Positions 6,696-14,098 of a stretch of DNA of 15,800 nt are shown here, piece by piece. Origin of the DNA: an uncultured Eggerthellaceae bacterium (GTDB lineage: Bacteria; Actinomycetota; Coriobacteriia; Coriobacteriales; Eggerthellaceae). The stretch covers positions 1 through 15,800 of the forward strand of contig CAKTXN010000043.1 of the NCBI GenBank assembly GCA_934630905.1. The letters run 5' to 3'. Below the pieces are notes generated by a model that worked only from the letters and a program-made list of their open reading frames with translations, was not told the origin of the DNA and did not search any database. The position numbers and the translations under genes are program-made. Position 1 is the first letter of the stretch. Each line of letters starts with the position of its first letter.

Positions 6696-6741
6696 TTGGC
6701 ATGCGGCGCAGAACGGAAACGCCGCACGCGAACGCGTGCCA
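6696..6741 (+). terminator. branched hairpin after the SPFH gene
   Basis: TGCGGCG (6702-6708) and CGCCGCA (6720-6726) form a perfect 7-bp stem with an 11-base loop. ACGCG-AA-CGCGT (6726-6737) forms a second small hairpin, and TGGCA (6697-6701) can pair with TGCCA (6737-6741) to enclose both, giving a three-way junction. There is no T-tract, so it is not a standard intrinsic terminator. It may protect the mRNA 3' end or be a small structured RNA. Confidence 0.35.
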
Positions 6742-6768
6742 CAAGCTCACTGCAAGCTCACTGCAAGC
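6742..6768 (+). repeat. 11-bp tandem repeat CAAGCTCACTG
   Basis: Two exact copies (6742-6752, 6753-6763) and the first five bases of a third (CAAGC, 6764-6768) follow directly after the branched hairpin, in the spacer between the SPFH and LuxR genes. The 11-bp period equals about one helical turn. Confidence 0.6.
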
Positions 6769-6812
6769 GCGCCCACACGTTCAGCCGCATGAAAACGCAT
6801 TTGAACCACAAC

Positions 6813-6870
6813 AAACGAACGGCCTCCCTCTTGCGGCGTACTTGCTGCTAGAATGGGAAGCCGTTCGTTT
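6813..6870. promoter_or_regulatory. 16-bp inverted repeat bracketing the luxR-type promoter
   Basis: The left arm 6813-6828 (AAACGAACGGCCTCCC) and right arm 6855-6870 (GGGAAGCCGTTCGTTT) match at 15 of 16 positions around a 26-base spacer. The spacer ends in an extended -10, TGCTAGAAT (6846-6854), so the left arm lies at the -35 region and the right arm covers the expected start of transcription near 6861. This is the geometry expected for a repressor or autoregulator site. Alternatively the arms could fold in RNA, but the run after them (TTTTATATG) is a poor terminator tail. Confidence 0.5.
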
Positions 6871-6912
6871 TATATGAAGCACAGCACCCAGCACATCCAT
6901 AAAAGAGGAATT

Positions 6913-8490
6913 TTGAACCCGCACCCTTCCGAACAGCGATACAAATCGCTTATCGCATCGCTTATAGCGCTTGCGCTGTTCAACTTTGTATTTTTGGGAG
7001 GCGAATTCTTCTTTGATCGGGAAATTGGCGGATTCGTATCGCCCGAGCGCGTCGTGGATGCACAAGGGCTCATCTTAGGTGCAAGCGTTTTAGGGTTTTT
7101 GGCGTTCGCTCCTCTTTGGTTGACAGCGCAAAAATGCAGTAGCACGCCTAGCAAAAAAGGCCACATATTTCTCCTGATAGGAAGCTTGATTGCTGCAGGA
7201 ATTGCCATTGCAAGCTGCATTGCCGTGTATGCTTTGAGCGATTCCATACTTATCCAAATTTCTGGATGTCTGGGCTTTTTCGCGCTGGGCATTTTCGGAA
7301 GCTGGGCGCACTGGAATGTTGCTCGGTCGTATTCCAGAACACAAAAGCGAGCGACCGTAATCGGCGTCGCTTACGCCGCTGGCATTCTTCTGCAGTTCGC
7401 AAGCAACCACCTACTGCACGGCAGCCTGGAAAACCTTGTTGCATTATGTCTAGGAACATGTGCTCTATCAGGCATTTTGATTGCTTTGACCGTTCGCGGT
7501 ACCGCAACGGCAACCGCCCCACCTGCACCATTGCAAGCCGCCTCGCAACCGACCGCAACCCCACAAACAGCGGCACCACAATCCGCATCGCAACCAGCGC
7601 AGCCTCTTTCGCGCGCTCTATGGCTTGTTGCCCTGGTTGCGCTGCTGGCCTGCCTGTTCTCAACGCTCGATGGCGTAATCACCGTCGCCGATGCCCAAGG
7701 CAGTATTTCGGTTGAGGACTGGCCACGCCTTTTCCTTGCAGCAAGCGGTATTCTTGCCGGATTTTTCTTTGACGTTCGTGGTAGTCGCTACCGGGGGCTT
7801 TTGATGCTCTGCATCACGTTGCTATCCGCCATCTCTGTCTTGGCTGTTGAGGCGGGCGCGAACGCACTTATCGGTCTTCTGGTGTTCTATGCAAGCTCGG
7901 GATTTTTCGTTGTATTCTTCACCACAACATTTATCGAGCTTTCCCTTAACATGCGTGTTCCACCGCTGTGGGCAGGCATGGGCCGCGCTACGAACAACTT
8001 ATGTTCGTTCGCGTTAGCCGGATTGTTCGTATCGTTCGCGAAGACAAACGACATTGCAACCATCATGATTGCAGTTCTGGTTCTGTTTGTCCTGATCATC
8101 GTTGCATTTACGGGCGCGGGCCTCTTCCGCTTTTCGTCGTCCGAGAAAAACGAGAGCGCGTTTGCTACAATGCACGAAGCGGTGACGCACAAAGCCCCAG
8201 CCACCCCCGCAACGGCAACGGCAGAAAAAACGGAGGACGGAAACGAAGAACCATCACCTGAAAAACGGCAGGAGCGCCTGCGCGCGTTCGCGCAGGAATA
8301 CCAGCTCACTCCGCGCGAGCTTGACGTGCTTGCGGCGGTAACCGCCAACGAGCAACCTTTGAAACAAGTGGCCGATGACCTGGGGATTTCCCTTCGTATG
8401 GTTCAGCGACATCTTACGAGCATCTATGAAAAGACCAGCACGCAAACACGTGCTGGTCTGGCGCGTAAGTGTTGGGAGAAGCGTTACTGA
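6913..8490 (+). CDS. LuxR-family regulator with 12-helix membrane domain
   Basis: This 525-residue protein probably senses a signal in the membrane and acts on DNA through a C-terminal helix-turn-helix. Twelve hydrophobic segments can be counted, six before and six after a low-complexity Ala/Pro/Thr/Gln linker (about residues 197-232), as in major-facilitator-like folds. A second polar linker (KAPATPATATAEKTEDGNEE) leads to the LuxR/GerE domain in the last ~60 residues, with LTPRELDVL, QVADDLGIS and MVQRHLTSIYEKT. No receiver domain or autoinducer-binding domain is present. The TTG at 6913 is chosen because GAGGA precedes it by 3 bases; ATGs at 6853 and 6874 lack ribosome sites, and 6853 would lie before the predicted transcription start. 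The 3-base gap is short, so the start is uncertain. It overlaps the pyrophosphatase gene tail-to-tail. Ligand and targets are unknown. Confidence 0.9.
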   Translation: MNPHPSEQRYKSLIASLIALALFNFVFLGGEFFFDREIGGFVSPERVVDAQGLILGASVLGFLAFAPLWLTAQKCSSTPSKKGHIFLLIGSLIAAGIAIASCIAVYALSDSILIQISGCLGFFALGIFGSWAHWNVARSYSRTQKRATVIGVAYAAGILLQFASNHLLHGSLENLVALCLGTCALSGILIALTVRGTATATAPPAPLQAASQPTATPQTAAPQSASQPAQPLSRALWLVALVALLACLFSTLDGVITVADAQGSISVEDWPRLFLAASGILAGFFFDVRGSRYRGLLMLCITLLSAISVLAVEAGANALIGLLVFYASSGFFVVFFTTTFIELSLNMRVPPLWAGMGRATNNLCSFALAGLFVSFAKTNDIATIMIAVLVLFVLIIVAFTGAGLFRFSSSEKNESAFATMHEAVTHKAPATPATATAEKTEDGNEEPSPEKRQERLRAFAQEYQLTPRELDVLAAVTANEQPLKQVADDLGISLRMVQRHLTSIYEKTSTQTRAGLARKCWEKRY

Positions 8491-10160
8491 TACTGCGCGA
8501 TAATCTCGCTCAAACGGGGCAAAATCTGCTGCTTGCGCGACAAAAGCTCAGGCTGGAACGGATGCTCTTCAGCCTGTTCGGCCTGATCATCCGCACAAAC
8601 AGACGGATCAGGGAACGCCTCGGATGCCCAAGGAGCGCGATTTCCCGCCGCGTACACAACGGAACCGTTATCAAGAATGCTCGTAAATACGGCAACTGCC
8701 AGGTCAAACTGCTTTTTGCCCGCATACACTTCCAAATCCTGCTGGATAGCGTTCGGTTCAAACGGCAGTTGCTTCGCCGATGGTACGACAATCTGGGAAA
8801 TCGACGTCTTGCAGCCGTGAATGTCGTACACCTTCACATCCTGGTTGATCATTTCGCTTACCGTTTTACCTTCGGTGTTCGCGGTCACGGTAAACATGTC
8901 ACGCGCGAAATCCTCCAGGTCAACGTCTGCCAGCGCGGCCAGAATGTCAGCAGTTTTGCGGTCCTTCTCGGTGGTTGTGGGCGACAAGAAGTCCATGGTG
9001 TCGGACAACAGCGCACCCAGCAAAAGGCCGGCAAGGTTCTGCGGGATAGGAATCTGGTTTTCGCGGAAAATTGTCGCAATAATGGTAGACGTACTACCAA
9101 CAATCTCGTTTCTGAACGACACCGGACGCAGCGACGAGAAGTCGTTGATGCGGTGATGATCGATAACCTCCAGCACGCGCGCCTTCTCAATTGCGCGGAC
9201 CGATTGTGAGAACTCGTTGTGGTCAACCATGATAATCTGCTTGTTTTCGCAGTTCATGATGTGGTAACGAGAAGCATAGCCAATCAAGCGCTGATCGACA
9301 TCCACCACGGGATACACGTGATAGCGGCTCTTCAGCATTTTCGCGGCAACGTCTTCGGCAAGCTCGTTTCCCTTAAACACCACCAGCTTATCCAGCGGCG
9401 TCATAATCTGATCCACCGAAGGAGCGCAGTACAGGTAGCGCGACGTGTTCATGCCGCCGTGGCCAGAAACGATAATGGGGCAACGATGCTCGGAAGCAAG
9501 CGCCACCACATCATCTTCAATGCCGCCCGTCCACACAACAATAAGCAAGCCCGCACCGTTTTTGATGACTTGGCGCTGCGCATTTGCGTCGTTGCCAATG
9601 ATAACAATGCGGTCACGAATATCGTAACGATCAAGGTTCGCATCGGACGTTTGTGCAATGAACGACACACGACCATTCAGGTGCTTCTCATCGTTATCGC
9701 AGATGACAGTGCCGTTTATAGCTTTTGCAATGTTCTTGACAGACGTATTCGCCAAAAGCCCTCGGTCAAGATCGGTGTCACCCAAGCCGACCGAGCCCAT
9801 ATCGTTTTTCGTGACAAGACCCAGCAAGCGGCCTTCTTCATCCACCACGCCGCAATACGTGCGATCTTCTTTTTGCATGTGCTCCATTGCTTCAAGAATG
9901 GTCGCACCCTGCCCGATGCTCATAACGGGATCAAGCTTTATCTCGTCCATGCGCACGCGCGCATCCGTCAAAAGGAGCGGCTCCGAAAAGCCAAAACGAT
10001 CCAGCAAGTACTTCGATTCGGCGTTTAGCGCGCCCAAACGACAAGCCACCGCGCGCTGCCCCATGGTCTTCTTGAAGAAGGCGTAGGCAATCGCCGCCGC
10101 CACTGAGTCGGTATCGGGATGCCTGTGCCCCGTCACATAAATGATGTCTCTCTCACTCAT
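8484..10160 (-). CDS. ppaC: manganese-dependent inorganic pyrophosphatase with CBS domains (family II)
   Basis: It hydrolyses cytoplasmic PPi to phosphate, pulling biosynthetic reactions forward. The 558-residue protein is far longer than plain family II enzymes (~310) because a regulatory insert splits the DHH domain. The order is N-terminal DHH half with GHRHPDTDS (11-19, metal ligands His12, Asp16, Asp18); CBS 1 at about 75-125; a DRTGG-like segment around the TGG at 211-213; CBS 2 at about 250-302; the second DHH half with DHN (313-315) and DHH (334-336); and DHHA2 with the substrate-binding SRK (541-543). CBS domains in this family bind adenine nucleotides and tune activity. The ATG at 10160 has AAAGGA upstream; a frame extending to 10244 adds only an Ala-rich stretch with no homology to the fold. 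It lies 273 bp downstream of pyc beyond a terminator, so probably has its own promoter. Confidence 0.94.
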   Translation of the reverse strand: MSERDIIYVTGHRHPDTDSVAAAIAYAFFKKTMGQRAVACRLGALNAESKYLLDRFGFSEPLLLTDARVRMDEIKLDPVMSIGQGATILEAMEHMQKEDRTYCGVVDEEGRLLGLVTKNDMGSVGLGDTDLDRGLLANTSVKNIAKAINGTVICDNDEKHLNGRVSFIAQTSDANLDRYDIRDRIVIIGNDANAQRQVIKNGAGLLIVVWTGGIEDDVVALASEHRCPIIVSGHGGMNTSRYLYCAPSVDQIMTPLDKLVVFKGNELAEDVAAKMLKSRYHVYPVVDVDQRLIGYASRYHIMNCENKQIIMVDHNEFSQSVRAIEKARVLEVIDHHRINDFSSLRPVSFRNEIVGSTSTIIATIFRENQIPIPQNLAGLLLGALLSDTMDFLSPTTTEKDRKTADILAALADVDLEDFARDMFTVTANTEGKTVSEMINQDVKVYDIHGCKTSISQIVVPSAKQLPFEPNAIQQDLEVYAGKKQFDLAVAVFTSILDNGSVVYAAGNRAPWASEAFPDPSVCADDQAEQAEEHPFQPELLSRKQQILPRLSEIIAQYQ

Positions 10161-10290
10161 AGATATCCTTTTGCTCGTTGGTCGCGGCTCCGCAGCCGCA
10201 CAGTCCGCACGCGCCAGCTGCGTCGCCATCTGCAACAGCCACAACCGCGCGATTCGCTCCTGCTCGCAGCCTCAACGCCACCGACCGCAC
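10153..10290 (-). CDS. speculative small Cys-rich ORF overlapping the pyrophosphatase start
   Basis: In the gap between pyc and the pyrophosphatase gene, a minus-strand frame stays open from just after a stop near 10312 and ends inside ATGAGTGA, so its TGA overlaps the pyrophosphatase start region by 8 bases. From the GTG at 10290 it would give 45 residues, ending with a CGLCGCG cluster and a polar NEQKDIYE tail. The region is more GC-rich than the other gaps here. No ribosome site is evident, and other starts (10281, 10275, 10242) are possible, so it may well be chance. Confidence 0.18.
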   Translation of the reverse strand: MRSVALRLRAGANRAVVAVADGDAAGACGLCGCGAATNEQKDIYE

Positions 10291-10353
10291 CAGCCGCGCC
10301 GTCAGCCGCCGTCAATCGCAGCATCAACAGCAATCGCGCCGCAACATTCGTCC

Positions 10354-10399
10354 GAAAAAGCGAAAGCCGCCCGTGGCAACATGCCCCAGGTGGCTTTCG
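10354..10399 (-). terminator. intrinsic terminator of pyc
   Basis: On the minus strand, CGAAAGCC (10399-10392) pairs with GGCTTTCG (10368-10361). A mostly paired interior (CC/GG, T-G, G/C, GGC/GCC around a short ATGTT loop, two mismatches) extends the stem to about 17 positions. It is followed after one C by TTTTT (10359-10355). It begins about 35 bases after the pyc stop. Confidence 0.85.
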
Positions 10400-10433
10400 T
10401 CAGCAGACGCCCCATTCGGGCACCTGGCACTAC

Positions 10434-13400
10434 TTACTTTAACGTAGCAATCAGCTGACCAGCTTTAACCTGGTCACCAGCTTTGACAAAAATCTCTTCA
10501 ATCTCGCCCGCAGCCTTGGCAATGATGTTCGTCTCCATCTTCATTGCCTCAATAACGGCAATCGGCTGACCCTCTTCGACAACTTCGCCTACGCGCACCA
10601 GCACCTTCACGATGTTGCCCGGAATGTTCGCGCCCACTTCCATGTCGTTATTCTCATCGGCAATGCGCTGCGATGCGCCGGAAACAACAGCGGCCGCTGC
10701 ATCGTCTTTGATGCGCACACTACGACGATTTCCATCAACCTCGAAATCAACGTCGCGGTAGCCTTCCTTATCGGGCTCATGAATCTCAACAAGGCGAATG
10801 ACCAGGATTCGTCCTTCTTCCAGCATGACTTCGCTCGTCTCGCCTTCGCGCAGACCATGGAAGAACACGTCGGAGCCCATCATGCTGAAGCGACCATCTT
10901 TGCTCAGTGCGGTCATATAATCTGTATAAACCTTGGGATACATGGCGTAGCTGATAATGTGGTGCATATCGGGCTCCAGGCCAAAGTGCTCATACAGCCC
11001 GTTCGAAATGTACTCGAAGTCTTCCGGATCAAGCAATTCACCCGGACGGCACGTAATGGGCTTGCGATCTTTCAAAACAACTTTCTGCAGATCAGCAGGG
11101 AATCCGCCTTCAGGCTGACCCATCATGCCCTCGAAGAACGACACAATGGAATCAGGGAAGTCAAGCGATTTGCCCTTCTCCAAAATGTTCTCGGGCGTCA
11201 GGTCGTTTTGCACCATGAAGATAGCCATGTCGCCAACCGCCTTGGAAGAAGGCGTAACCTTCACAATATCGCCCAGCATCGTGTTGACGGACTTGTACAT
11301 GTCCTTGACTTCTTGGAACTTGTGCCCCAAACCAAAGCTTTCTACCTGGGGTTTCAGGTTGGTGTACTGACCGCCTGGAATCTCGTACTTGTAGATTTCC
11401 GCAGATGCCGCCTGCAAATCGGACTCGAAATTCTTGTACACCGGACGCACATCTGACCAGTAATCGGCAATAACCTGCAAGCCATCCAAGTCAATGCCCG
11501 TATCGCGCTCGCTGCGCTCAAGTGCGGCAATAATGGAGTTCAGCGAAGGCTGCGAAGTCAAACCAGACATGCTGCTAATGGCCGCATCAATGATATCAAC
11601 GCCAGCCTGTGCAGCCATCAGGCACGTTGCCACACCATTACCGCTGGTATCATGCGTATGCAAGTGGATAGGCAGTGCGATTTCGTCCTTCAAAGCGCGA
11701 ATCAAGCGATACGCGGCGTTCGGCTTCAACAGACCCGACATATCCTTAATGCCAATGATGTGCGCACCGCGCTTCTCCAGCTCGCGTGCCATGCGAATGT
11801 AGTAATCCAGGTTGTACTTCTCGCGGCTGGCATCCAAAATGTCGCCCGTATAGCAGATGGTTGCTTCGGCGATTTTGCCCTGGTTGAGCACCTCGTCCAG
11901 CGCAACTTCCATGCCGGGAATCCAGTTCAGCGAGTCAAACACGCGGAAGACATCAATGCCGTCTTGCGCGGACTGCTTCACGAATTCGCGAATCACGTTG
12001 TCGGGATAGTTCTTGTAACCCACCGCATTCGCGCCGCGCAACAGCATTTGGAACGCAATGTTGGGGATAAGCTCGCGCAGCATTTCCAAACGACGCCACG
12101 GCGATTCCTTCAGGAAGCGATACGCCGTATCGAACGTTGCGCCGCCCCACATTTCCAGCGAGAACGCGTCTTTCTCGTACAGCGCAACCGCGGGAGCGAT
12201 CTTCACCATGTCGACGGTCCTCATGCGCGTGGCCATAAGGGATTGATGCGCATCGCGCATGGTGGTATCGGTGACAAGCAGTTTCTTCTGGTCAAGCACC
12301 CATTTCGACACGTACTCGGGACCGTGCTCGTCAAGCATCTGCTTAGTGCCGCTCAAAGAAGCAATGGTCTCTTTCGGAATCTCGGGGTACGTGGGCACGT
12401 TAAAGTTCGGCTTCTTGCCATGCGTCTGGTTGACCACCACGTTACCAATGTGGTTGAGCACCTTGACTTCGCGGTCAATCATCGGGCGAATGGTCGTAAG
12501 CTCGGGATTGGCTTCAATGAAGCCCGTGTCGCAGTTGCCCGCAATGAACGTGGGGTGATTGAGCACGTTCAAAAGGAACGCCGTGTTCGTTTTGATGCCC
12601 TTGATCTCGGCTTCTTCCAGCGCACGAATGGCCTTACGACGGGCATCGTCAAAGCGGTTAGCGTAAGCAGACACCTTTACCAGCAAGCTGTCGTAATACG
12701 GCGAAATGGTGGAACCGGTGAAGCCGTTGCCGCCGTCCAAACGAATACCATTGCCAGAAGCAGTGCGGTACAGCTCCAAAAAACCCGTGTCGGGAATGAA
12801 GCCCATAGCAGGATCTTCCGTGGTAATGCGGCACTGAATGGCATAACCGCGCACCGAAATGCTTTCCTGCGAAGGAATGTTGATCTCATCGGAGTCAAGC
12901 GCATAGCCTTGCGCAATAAGAATCTGGTCTTGCACGATGTCGATGCCCGTAACGCATTCGGTCACGGTGTGCTCTACCTGAATACGCGGATTCATCTCAA
13001 TGAAGTAATGGTTGCCGTCTTTGTCCAGCAAGAACTCCACGGTACCCGCGCTGCGATAGTTCACGAAGCGCGCGATTTTCAGAGCATCTTCGCAGATAGA
13101 CTGGCGCTGCTCATCGGTCAGGCACAGAGAAGGCGTGAACTCGATAACCTTCTGGTGGCGGCGCTGAATGGAGCAGTCGCGCTCAAAAAGATGCACGATG
13201 TTGCCGTATTTGTCGCCCAGAATCTGAACCTCAATGTGCTTGGGGTTCTCGATGTATTTCTCAATGAAAATGTCGTCGTTGCCGAACGCTTTTGCCGCTT
13301 CGCTCTTTGCGGTGTGATATTCGTTGAGCAAGTTGGCCTGGTCGCGCACAACGCGCATGCCGCGTCCGCCGCCGCCCGCAGCTGCCTTCAAAATAATGGG

Positions 13401-13877
13401 ATAACCGCATTTGTTTGCGAACTCAATGGCTTCCTGATCGCTTTCGATTGCCTTTTCGACACCCGGAATGGTAGGAACGCCCACTTCATCGGCAACGATT
13501 TTCGACTGAATCTTGTCGCCCAACTGGTTCATCATATGCGAAGTGGGGCCAATGAACTCAATGCCCGCGTTCTCGCATGCCTGCGCGAAATCGGGATTCT
13601 CAGACAAGAAACCATAGCCGGGATGAATCGCGTCGGCGCCTTTCGCCTTTGCCAGAGCAATGATCTCATCGATAGCAAGATACGCGGCAACGGGAGCCTT
13701 TCCCTTGCCAATCTGGTACGCTTCATCGGCCTTTGTTCGGAACAGAGCAGTCTTGTCCTCCTCCGAATAAATCGCGATGGTTCTGATGCCCAACTCTTTG
13801 CAAGCGCGAATGATGCGAATCGCAATCTCGCCTCGGTTGGCAACAAGGACCCTCTTGATGTGCTTAATCTCGCTCAT
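10434..13877 (-). CDS. pyc: pyruvate carboxylase
   Basis: This biotin enzyme makes oxaloacetate from pyruvate, bicarbonate and ATP, refilling the citric-acid-cycle pool and feeding gluconeogenesis. The single 1147-residue chain has the full length of the homotetrameric type. First is the biotin carboxylase domain (to about residue 455), with RVLVANRGEIAIRI, HPGYGFLSEN and the ATP-grasp loop AAAGGGGRGMR. Next is the carboxyltransferase domain (about 530-800), with DTTMRDAHQSL, the metal-binding HTHDTSGNG and the pyruvate-carboxylase-type MWGGATFDTAYRFL. A conserved PYC/OADA region follows, then a C-terminal biotinyl domain with EAMKMETN, the biotinylated lysine being Lys1113. The ATG at 13877 has GAAGGGAAG upstream; the frame is open to 13982, but those 35 extra residues would include the promoter. 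It appears to be its own transcription unit, with promoter and terminator both visible. Confidence 0.98.
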   Translation of the reverse strand: MSEIKHIKRVLVANRGEIAIRIIRACKELGIRTIAIYSEEDKTALFRTKADEAYQIGKGKAPVAAYLAIDEIIALAKAKGADAIHPGYGFLSENPDFAQACENAGIEFIGPTSHMMNQLGDKIQSKIVADEVGVPTIPGVEKAIESDQEAIEFANKCGYPIILKAAAGGGGRGMRVVRDQANLLNEYHTAKSEAAKAFGNDDIFIEKYIENPKHIEVQILGDKYGNIVHLFERDCSIQRRHQKVIEFTPSLCLTDEQRQSICEDALKIARFVNYRSAGTVEFLLDKDGNHYFIEMNPRIQVEHTVTECVTGIDIVQDQILIAQGYALDSDEINIPSQESISVRGYAIQCRITTEDPAMGFIPDTGFLELYRTASGNGIRLDGGNGFTGSTISPYYDSLLVKVSAYANRFDDARRKAIRALEEAEIKGIKTNTAFLLNVLNHPTFIAGNCDTGFIEANPELTTIRPMIDREVKVLNHIGNVVVNQTHGKKPNFNVPTYPEIPKETIASLSGTKQMLDEHGPEYVSKWVLDQKKLLVTDTTMRDAHQSLMATRMRTVDMVKIAPAVALYEKDAFSLEMWGGATFDTAYRFLKESPWRRLEMLRELIPNIAFQMLLRGANAVGYKNYPDNVIREFVKQSAQDGIDVFRVFDSLNWIPGMEVALDEVLNQGKIAEATICYTGDILDASREKYNLDYYIRMARELEKRGAHIIGIKDMSGLLKPNAAYRLIRALKDEIALPIHLHTHDTSGNGVATCLMAAQAGVDIIDAAISSMSGLTSQPSLNSIIAALERSERDTGIDLDGLQVIADYWSDVRPVYKNFESDLQAASAEIYKYEIPGGQYTNLKPQVESFGLGHKFQEVKDMYKSVNTMLGDIVKVTPSSKAVGDMAIFMVQNDLTPENILEKGKSLDFPDSIVSFFEGMMGQPEGGFPADLQKVVLKDRKPITCRPGELLDPEDFEYISNGLYEHFGLEPDMHHIISYAMYPKVYTDYMTALSKDGRFSMMGSDVFFHGLREGETSEVMLEEGRILVIRLVEIHEPDKEGYRDVDFEVDGNRRSVRIKDDAAAAVVSGASQRIADENNDMEVGANIPGNIVKVLVRVGEVVEEGQPIAVIEAMKMETNIIAKAAGEIEEIFVKAGDQVKAGQLIATLK

Positions 13878-13932
13878 GACGGTCTTCCCTTCTGTTTGCT
13901 TTAAGCGTCTCAAGTGCGCAGTGCATTCCTGT

Positions 13933-13961
13933 ATTATTCTCATAGGCCACGCATCTGTCTG
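13933..13961 (-). promoter_or_regulatory. candidate pyc promoter
   Basis: On the minus strand, CAGACA (13961-13956, 4 of 6 to the -35 consensus) and AATAAT (13938-13933, 5 of 6 to the -10 consensus) are separated by exactly 17 bp. Transcription would begin near 13926, giving a ~50-base leader before pyc. Confidence 0.5.
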
Positions 13962-13988
13962 ACCAGCAAACACCAGTAGCATAGAAAA

Positions 13989-14002
13989 TACAGATATCTA
14001 TA
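13989..14002. promoter_or_regulatory. near-palindrome upstream of the pyc promoter
   Basis: TACAGATATCTATA is a 14-bp dyad with one non-matching pair and a perfect AGATATCT core, about 28 bp upstream of the pyc -35. The position suits a transcription factor site, but such AT-rich dyads also arise by chance. Confidence 0.25.
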
Positions 14003-14098
14003 CCATTTTTCCGCGAAATTGAACCTGAAAAACAGGAAGTTAAACGGTAAGCACTAGGGGGAAATCCGAGGAACGGAAGGAGCAGGCGCGCCGTTGCC

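Noticed and set aside
8469..10028. Two long plus-strand open frames (8469-9209 and 9219-10028)
   Set aside because: Both are antisense to the pyrophosphatase gene, whose motifs are unmistakable; their translations show no family features.
11652..13904. 750-codon open frame on the plus strand
   Set aside because: It lies wholly antisense to pyc, has no ribosome site and no recognisable protein motif; it is a shadow of the biased codon use of pyc.
14021..14045. CCTG-TTTTT-CAGG as terminator of the ECF gene
   Set aside because: On the minus strand the T-run is in the loop, the stem is only 4 bp, and no T-tract follows the stem.
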